From Mesorhizobium onobrychidis (GTDB lineage Bacteria > Pseudomonadota > Alphaproteobacteria > Rhizobiales > Rhizobiaceae), in the NCBI RefSeq assembly GCF_024707545.1, contig NZ_CP062229.1, positions 2,523,501-2,587,500 of the forward strand: a stretch of 64,000 bases of DNA. The letters run 5' to 3'. The position numbers and the translations under genes were made by a program. Positions 59,710-64,000 of this stretch are shown here, piece after piece (the stretch's first letter is position 1; the number at the start of each line of letters is the position of its first letter). A model generated the notes under the pieces. It was not told the origin of the DNA. It worked only from the letters and a program-made list of their open reading frames with translations, and made no database searches.

Positions 59710-60687
59710 ATGAAATGGCGTTTCGAGGACATTCTTACGTTCATCAACGTGGTAGAGGCCGGAAGCGTCACATCCGCAGCAACACGCCTGAACATTTCGA
59801 AATCAGTGATAAGCAAGCGCATCGGTGATCTCGAAACGGCGCTGCGTGTTGAGCTGTTTCGCCGATCCACAGGCAGGCTTACGCCCACCGAGCTTGCGTG
59901 GTCATTGTACGAGCGGGTTGTCCCGCTGGTCCAAGGGATCACTGAAGCGACTCAAGGGGTATCCGAGCGGACTGAGGGCCTGAGCGGGAGGCTGCGCATG
60001 GTCGTGCCAGTGTCGTTTGGGACCAACTTTCTGGGGCAAGTGATCGCTGAATTTGCGAGGTGTCATCCGGAGCTGGAAATTGCCGTTGACTTTGAAGACC
60101 GGCTAGTGAACCCGACCCAGGGCGGCTATGACCTCGGCATACATATTGGCGATTTGAAAGAGTCGAGCCTGAAGGCTCGCAAGCTCTGTGATTGCTCAAG
60201 AATTGTGTGCTGCAGCCCGGAGTATGCAACGAACTGCGGCCTGCCCAAAAGCGTCGCGGAATTGGCGCAGCACACCTGCATCGGCTACGCGCATGTTCGC
60301 AGCAGCGATTTTTGGCAGTTCGAGAGTGAAGGCGTCGGTGGAAGACCGATATCCGTGCTGATGCGCAGCCGAATTGTCGCCAACAATTTCGAGGCAATGA
60401 GAGATATGGCGATCGCCGGATTAGGGCTGGTTCTGTTGCCTGAATTTCTGGCTGCTGGACCTCTTCGGGAGGGAAGTCTGATCTCGGCACTGCCCCATGT
60501 TACACCTCGGGCCTATACGATTTCGGCTGTTTATCCCTATACCCGTCAAGTCTCATCCAAGGTGCGAAAATTCATTGACCACCTCGTTGCTGCTTTCGTT
60601 CCGCCCCTGCCCTGGCACCGGCACATGGATGAGACCGCCGACCCCAGAAGCAGCCAAACCGCCGAACGGACGCCCTTCGCTGCCTAG
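59710..60687 (+). CDS. LysR family transcriptional regulator
   Basis: A 325-residue protein. The helix-turn-helix is EDILTFINVVEAGSVTSAAT and NISKSVISKRIGDLETALRV, followed by ELFRRSTGRLTPTE and the effector-binding domain with LRMVVPVSFGTNFLGQVIAE and MAIAGLGLVLLPEFL. It belongs to the subgroup related to CrgA and AaeR. Its TAG stop forms part of a CTAG target sequence at which an IS-like element has inserted, so the natural C-terminus may have been altered; the last 20 residues are low-complexity. Confidence 0.9.
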   Translation: MKWRFEDILTFINVVEAGSVTSAATRLNISKSVISKRIGDLETALRVELFRRSTGRLTPTELAWSLYERVVPLVQGITEATQGVSERTEGLSGRLRMVVPVSFGTNFLGQVIAEFARCHPELEIAVDFEDRLVNPTQGGYDLGIHIGDLKESSLKARKLCDCSRIVCCSPEYATNCGLPKSVAELAQHTCIGYAHVRSSDFWQFESEGVGGRPISVLMRSRIVANNFEAMRDMAIAGLGLVLLPEFLAAGPLREGSLISALPHVTPRAYTISAVYPYTRQVSSKVRKFIDHLVAAFVPPLPWHRHMDETADPRSSQTAERTPFAA

Positions 60688-60792
60688 GCCGTGAACTCAT
60701 AAACGCGCTGCGCGCCGGCAGACGAGTGTCTGTTCATGGCCAATCTCCGGAAGTCGCTCAGATCGCGATCCTAACCGCGCTCTGGAAGCGCC

Positions 60793-60985
60793 GATATTGT
60801 TGAAAAACTCATTGAAGTGCGTCCTGAGAGCCTGGAACGGAACAGTCGCCGGAAAGTGATTCCTGAACGCAGCTAGGCTTAATCAAATTTGCTCCCGACG
60901 GAGCAGAGTTGTGCCCTCAAAGGAAAACTGATTTCAGCAGCTTCCGACTTCGAAGGCATGGTCGGAGTTTTTCAACACAATCCGC
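60793..60985. repeat. Inverted pair of TGTTGAAAAACTC
   Basis: TTGTTGAAAAACTC begins at about 60798, and the complement GAGTTTTTCAACACAA begins at about 60966, about 155 bp apart in opposite orientation. Similar sequences flank other rhizobial IS elements. They lie inside the IS-like element, left of the coiled-coil gene. Confidence 0.5.
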
Positions 60986-61092
60986 CACAACCGGACATTC
61001 CGGACGGCCTAAATTGGAGGCGATCTTCGGTCGATCGCCTCCACAACCTAAGCGGAGGCAGGGAAACTCGAATACCCGGTGCTGCCTAGACG

Positions 61093-61521
61093 CTAGGCCA
61101 CTGATTTGGCTTTCGCGGCGGCCATGCGGGCGTCGATCGCGTCGAGCGTCGCCATGGCAGCTTGCTCGATTGCCGCATTGGCATAGTCGATGGCGAATGC
61201 TGCCTCCCATTCCAGGTCGTCGGCACGCATGTCGGCGACCTTTACGTCGAGCCCGCGCTTCGTCTGCGTGACGCGCGCCTTCAGCGCATTCATGTCGCCG
61301 GCGACCTTTGCCTTCACGGTGTTCCAGTCCCTCGCCATGCTGTCGCGGGTGGACTTGAGATCCTGGTTTACCTTCTCCACTGCGGCGGTTGCCGCGAGGC
61401 GAGCCTTCTCCAGGCGGGCCTCGATCTTGTCATGGGCTTCCTTTTCAGCCGCCGCGACAGCAACTTCCACATTCTTTGCGCGAACCGACATGGCCGCCAG
61501 TTGTTCGGAAAGTAGCTTCAT
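61093..61521 (-). CDS. Coiled-coil hypothetical protein, possible IS passenger
   Basis: A 142-residue protein rich in Ala, Lys and Glu: MKLLSEQLAAMSVRAKNVEV, AAAEKEAHDKIEARLEKARL and DSMARDWNTVKAKVAGDM give long heptad-like helices, and the C-terminus is AIDYANAAIEQAAMATLDAI. It has no signal peptide. Related helical proteins occur widely in rhizobia without an assigned role. RBS: AAAGGAC. It lies between the two IS ends and reads opposite to the transposase. Confidence 0.75.
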   Translation of the reverse strand: MKLLSEQLAAMSVRAKNVEVAVAAAEKEAHDKIEARLEKARLAATAAVEKVNQDLKSTRDSMARDWNTVKAKVAGDMNALKARVTQTKRGLDVKVADMRADDLEWEAAFAIDYANAAIEQAAMATLDAIDARMAAAKAKSVA

Positions 61522-61822
61522 TTTCTGTCCTTTCGGTGAGAGGTCCGGTTGGGAACGAATAGTTCCGCCCCAAGCCGCAATTGCATCATGAAGCAGAAGC
61601 GCGACATGGCCTTTGACGTGGATCAATAGCGCGACCCTTCGTTCGTTCGGCCATGTGACATTCTGATTTGAGTGACGCGGCGAGGTCTGATGGGGGTCAA
61701 TCGCGTCGATTTCGCAATGACGGCGACATGTCCGGTCAGCGGCTAACTCCGGAAATCCTGGTTCTCTGTTGAAGGCGTTTTGCTGGACGTGATCCAAGCT
61801 CCGAAACCGGAGCTCTCGAATC

Positions 61823-62540
61823 ATGCGGTATGGTCTCAGCGACTACGAATGGAGTGTCATTAGGCCGATGCTTCCGAACAAGCCACGCGGCGTTCCCCGT
61901 GTCGACGACCGGCGCGTTCTCGATGGCATATTCTGGGGCTTACGATCGGGTGCGCCGTGGCGCGATCTGGCAGAGGGCTACGGTCCGCATACGACTTGCT
62001 ACAATCGCTTTGTCCGCTGGCGGAGGGCTGGCGTCTGGGACCGGATCATGGATACACTTCGGTCGTGCGCGTGCACCAGCACGGTGCCTGTATCGCAGAC
62101 AATCGCGAGCAACACATGGCTCGTTCGCGAGGCGGACTGACCAGTAAGATTCATGCGGTTGTGGACGCCGATGGTCTGCCGGTCCGCCTCGGCCTCACCC
62201 CCGGGAGAGGCGCATGACAACAGGCTATGTTCGCCGCTCCTGAGGGGACTGCATCAAGGAACAATGTTGCTGGCAGATCGTGGATTCGACGCGGACTGGA
62301 TCAGGCATCCTGCCAGTGAACAAGGCGCGTGGGCGAACATCCCGCCGAAACGAAATCGGATCGAGCCGATCTGCTTCAGCGCTTACCTTTACCGAGCGCG
62401 CAATTTGGTCGAACGGTTCTTCAACAAATCAAGCAATGCCGACGTATCGTCACCCGATATGACAAGCTCGCCGCCAACTACCTCGCCTTCATTAAATTAG
62501 CGTCAATCCGGCTCTGGCTGTGCGCTTATGAGTCCACGCC
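61823..62540 (+). pseudogene. IS5-family transposase, broken by frameshifts
   Basis: The first frame, from the ATG at 61823, reads LSDYEWSVIRPMLPNKPRGV and RSGAPWRDLAEGYGPHTTCY and breaks at about 62060. A second frame continues with QHMARSRGGLTSKIHAVVDA, and a third with MLLADRGFDADWIR, which holds the second catalytic Asp; the end ARNLVERFFN carries the catalytic Glu. At least two or three frameshifts separate these, so no active transposase is made unless programmed frameshifting occurs. Confidence 0.9.
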
Positions 62541-62663
62541 CTAGCTGAACGCAAGACCGCAGTTCGAACCGGGTACCCACACCGCGGTGGAGACGCAGTT
62601 CCAAGGGTGACCACGTCAACAGGCTGCAAATCTTTGCGCCCGAGGTGCGCTGCCGAACCATCG

Positions 62664-63965
62664 TCAACTGATTCGGATACTCGGCTGCACCAGCGCGTTG
62701 ATCCGCTCCGCGAGCCACAGCACGACCGCACGGTGCCCATGGAGCGAGAGCTGGTGGCGACGGTAAAGCATAGAGTGACTCAACTGCGCGAAGCGGCCCT
62801 TGATGAAGCCCCCTTTGAAAAACCCGAAGCGGCCCAGCGTCCCGAAGGCATTGTATTCGCTGAGCGCTACCAATGCGCCGAAGTCGCGGAAGTTGAATGG
62901 CGGCACCGGCGTGCCTTTCCGGAGCAAAACCGGCAGATGGCGGATCAGATGCAGCGCCTGTTGGCTGGCGACCTGGGCAGTGGCCGGTAGCGGTCGGTCT
63001 GCACCTTTTGGCACAAGAGTCGCGCAGTCTCCCAAAGCGAAGATGTGCTGCTCGCCCTCGGCCATCAAGTCAGGGCCAACCACGATTTGGCCAGCGCGGT
63101 TCAATACCAGCCCGCTCTCGTGGAAGCTGCAGGACGCCCGGATCCCTGCTGCCCAGACCTTCAGCGCCGCGGGCACGCGTGCGCCGCCTTCGAGCAGGTA
63201 ACCTCCCGGATCGGCCGCGAGCACCTTCACGCCAGTGCGCACGTCTACGCCCAGCTCGCGCAGTTGGGACTCCACAGAGGTGGACACCTTTTCAGGAAAT
63301 GCGCCGAGGATGCGCGGTGCCGCTTCCAGCAGGGTCACCCGCAGGCGGCAGCGGATCTCCGTGTTGCCGTAGGCTGATGCCAACTCGACCATCCGGCTCA
63401 GCTCGGCAGCCAGCTCGACGCCAGTCGCGCCGCCGCCGACGATGGCAATATTAATGTTATCGCCCTCCGCCAAGCTGCGCACTACCCCCGCGCGCAGCCG
63501 GGTGTTGAAGGCGTCAGCCTGGTCCGGACTGTCGATGAAGTGGCAGTGCTCGGCCACGCCGGGCGTACCAAAATCGTTCGCACGGCTGCCGTAGGCTAGA
63601 ACCAGCAGGTCATAGTCCAAGTCGCGGCCCAGCGCGACCACCTCGCCGCCTGCGCTCAGCCGCGCGAGCCGTATGCGCCGCGCCGTCCGGTCGATCGCAT
63701 CGACCTTTCCGGGTACGTACTCGAAATGATGCGCGCGTGCGTGCGCAAGGTATTGCACCTGCTGCTGGTAGATGTTCCAGGTGCCAGCCGCGAAGGTATG
63801 CAGCATCGGCTTCCAGACATGGATCCAGCTACGGTCGATCAGGCTGATCCGCGCTCTACCGCGGCGGCCCAGCGTCTCTCCTAGTCGGGTTGCAAGGATC
63901 AGGCCGGCGACACCACCGCCAACGATGATGACGTGTGGTCGTTGTTCACGCGGCGTTGACTTCAC
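62664..63965 (-). CDS. ndh: Type II NADH dehydrogenase (NDH-2), FAD-dependent
   Basis: About 433 residues. HVIIVGGGVAGLILATRLGE is the FAD-binding motif at the N-terminus, INIAIVGGGATGVELAAELS is the NADH-binding motif, and IFALGDCATLVP is the second FAD contact. The C-terminal amphipathic region (GFFKGGFIKGRFAQLSHSML) fits membrane association as in NDH-2 enzymes, which pass electrons from NADH to quinone without pumping protons. GTG at 63965 or TTG at 63968 is the likely start, but the frame stays open to the window edge and the true start could lie beyond it. Confidence 0.88.
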   Translation of the reverse strand: MKSTPREQRPHVIIVGGGVAGLILATRLGETLGRRGRARISLIDRSWIHVWKPMLHTFAAGTWNIYQQQVQYLAHARAHHFEYVPGKVDAIDRTARRIRLARLSAGGEVVALGRDLDYDLLVLAYGSRANDFGTPGVAEHCHFIDSPDQADAFNTRLRAGVVRSLAEGDNINIAIVGGGATGVELAAELSRMVELASAYGNTEIRCRLRVTLLEAAPRILGAFPEKVSTSVESQLRELGVDVRTGVKVLAADPGGYLLEGGARVPAALKVWAAGIRASCSFHESGLVLNRAGQIVVGPDLMAEGEQHIFALGDCATLVPKGADRPLPATAQVASQQALHLIRHLPVLLRKGTPVPPFNFRDFGALVALSEYNAFGTLGRFGFFKGGFIKGRFAQLSHSMLYRRHQLSLHGHRAVVLWLAERINALVQPSIRIS

Positions 63966-64000
63966 CAATGGCTCTGCATTCGGGGCTTGGGCACTGTGGT

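Larger units (their letters stand above)
60684..62544 (+). mobile_element. IS5-like insertion element with target duplication, degenerate
   Basis: Terminal inverted repeats of 20 bp lie at 60688-60707 (GCCGTGAACTCATAAACGCG) and 62521-62540 (complement GGCGTGGACTCATAAGCGCA), matching at 16 of 20 positions. They are flanked by CTAG at 60684-60687 and 62541-62544, the IS5-type target duplication. The interior holds a broken IS5-family transposase at the right and a coiled-coil gene at the left. At about 1.85 kb it is longer than a typical IS5 element, so it probably carries a passenger or is a fusion of two copies. Confidence 0.65.

Overview
The window looks like a chromosomal stretch of an alphaproteobacterium of the order Hyphomicrobiales, most likely Mesorhizobium or a close relative. 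This rests on the high GC content, the rhizobial dispersed repeats, the serine recombinase/DUF2924/DUF3489 trio, the acetoacetate decarboxylase plus 3-hydroxybutyrate dehydrogenase pair, and a tRNA-Ile2 of rhizobial type. It is inferred from family recognition, not from a database search.

Positions 1-15,660 are ordinary core-like sequence. They hold a GYD-protein tail, a DCC protein, a PadR regulator with repeated operators, a HlyU-family protein, an azoreductase divergent from a LysR regulator, a TetR/VOC-protein pair with two clear operators, an arginase-family protein, and an active S1C protease close to a paralogue that has lost its whole catalytic triad. These are followed by a LuxR-type regulator, an orphan VapB-like antitoxin, an SDR enzyme, a ParDE module, a repeat-rich OmpA protein, a YcgN protein, a SIMPL-domain protein and tRNA-Ile2.

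Positions about 15,660-39,300 are accessory. Directly downstream of the tRNA lies a large serine recombinase with DUF2924 and DUF3489 partners. Next come a perfect 22-bp palindrome, a ParA-like ATPase tightly coupled to a HEPN RNase-like gene, and a two-helix membrane protein with a PD-(D/E)XK-like core; this is the best candidate for an undescribed defence or toxin system. Further on are a LacI-regulated MoaF-like/cupin pair, an SDR/TetR pair, two multidomain class III nucleotide cyclases around a broken tyrosine recombinase, a phage-type packaging block (terminase, DUF5681, ParB-methyltransferase) without structural genes, and a second nuclease-like two-gene cassette.

Positions about 39,300-64,000 hold metabolism, signalling and efflux. 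A recurring promoter motif (TTGAC-N6-GTCG-N-TTTGA) precedes a quinone-oxidoreductase-like gene, the TetR/patatin-remnant region and an RND efflux operon, which suggests one TetR regulon. The ketone-body genes encode acetoacetate decarboxylase and 3-hydroxybutyrate dehydrogenase. A giant Ser/Thr-kinase/ATPase/histidine-kinase hybrid sits next to a FixJ-type response regulator. The RND operon carries a small membrane protein resembling Pycsar-type effectors. An IS5-like element with CTAG duplications sits exactly on a lysR stop codon, holds a broken transposase and appears to carry a coiled-coil passenger gene. The window ends in a type II NADH dehydrogenase.
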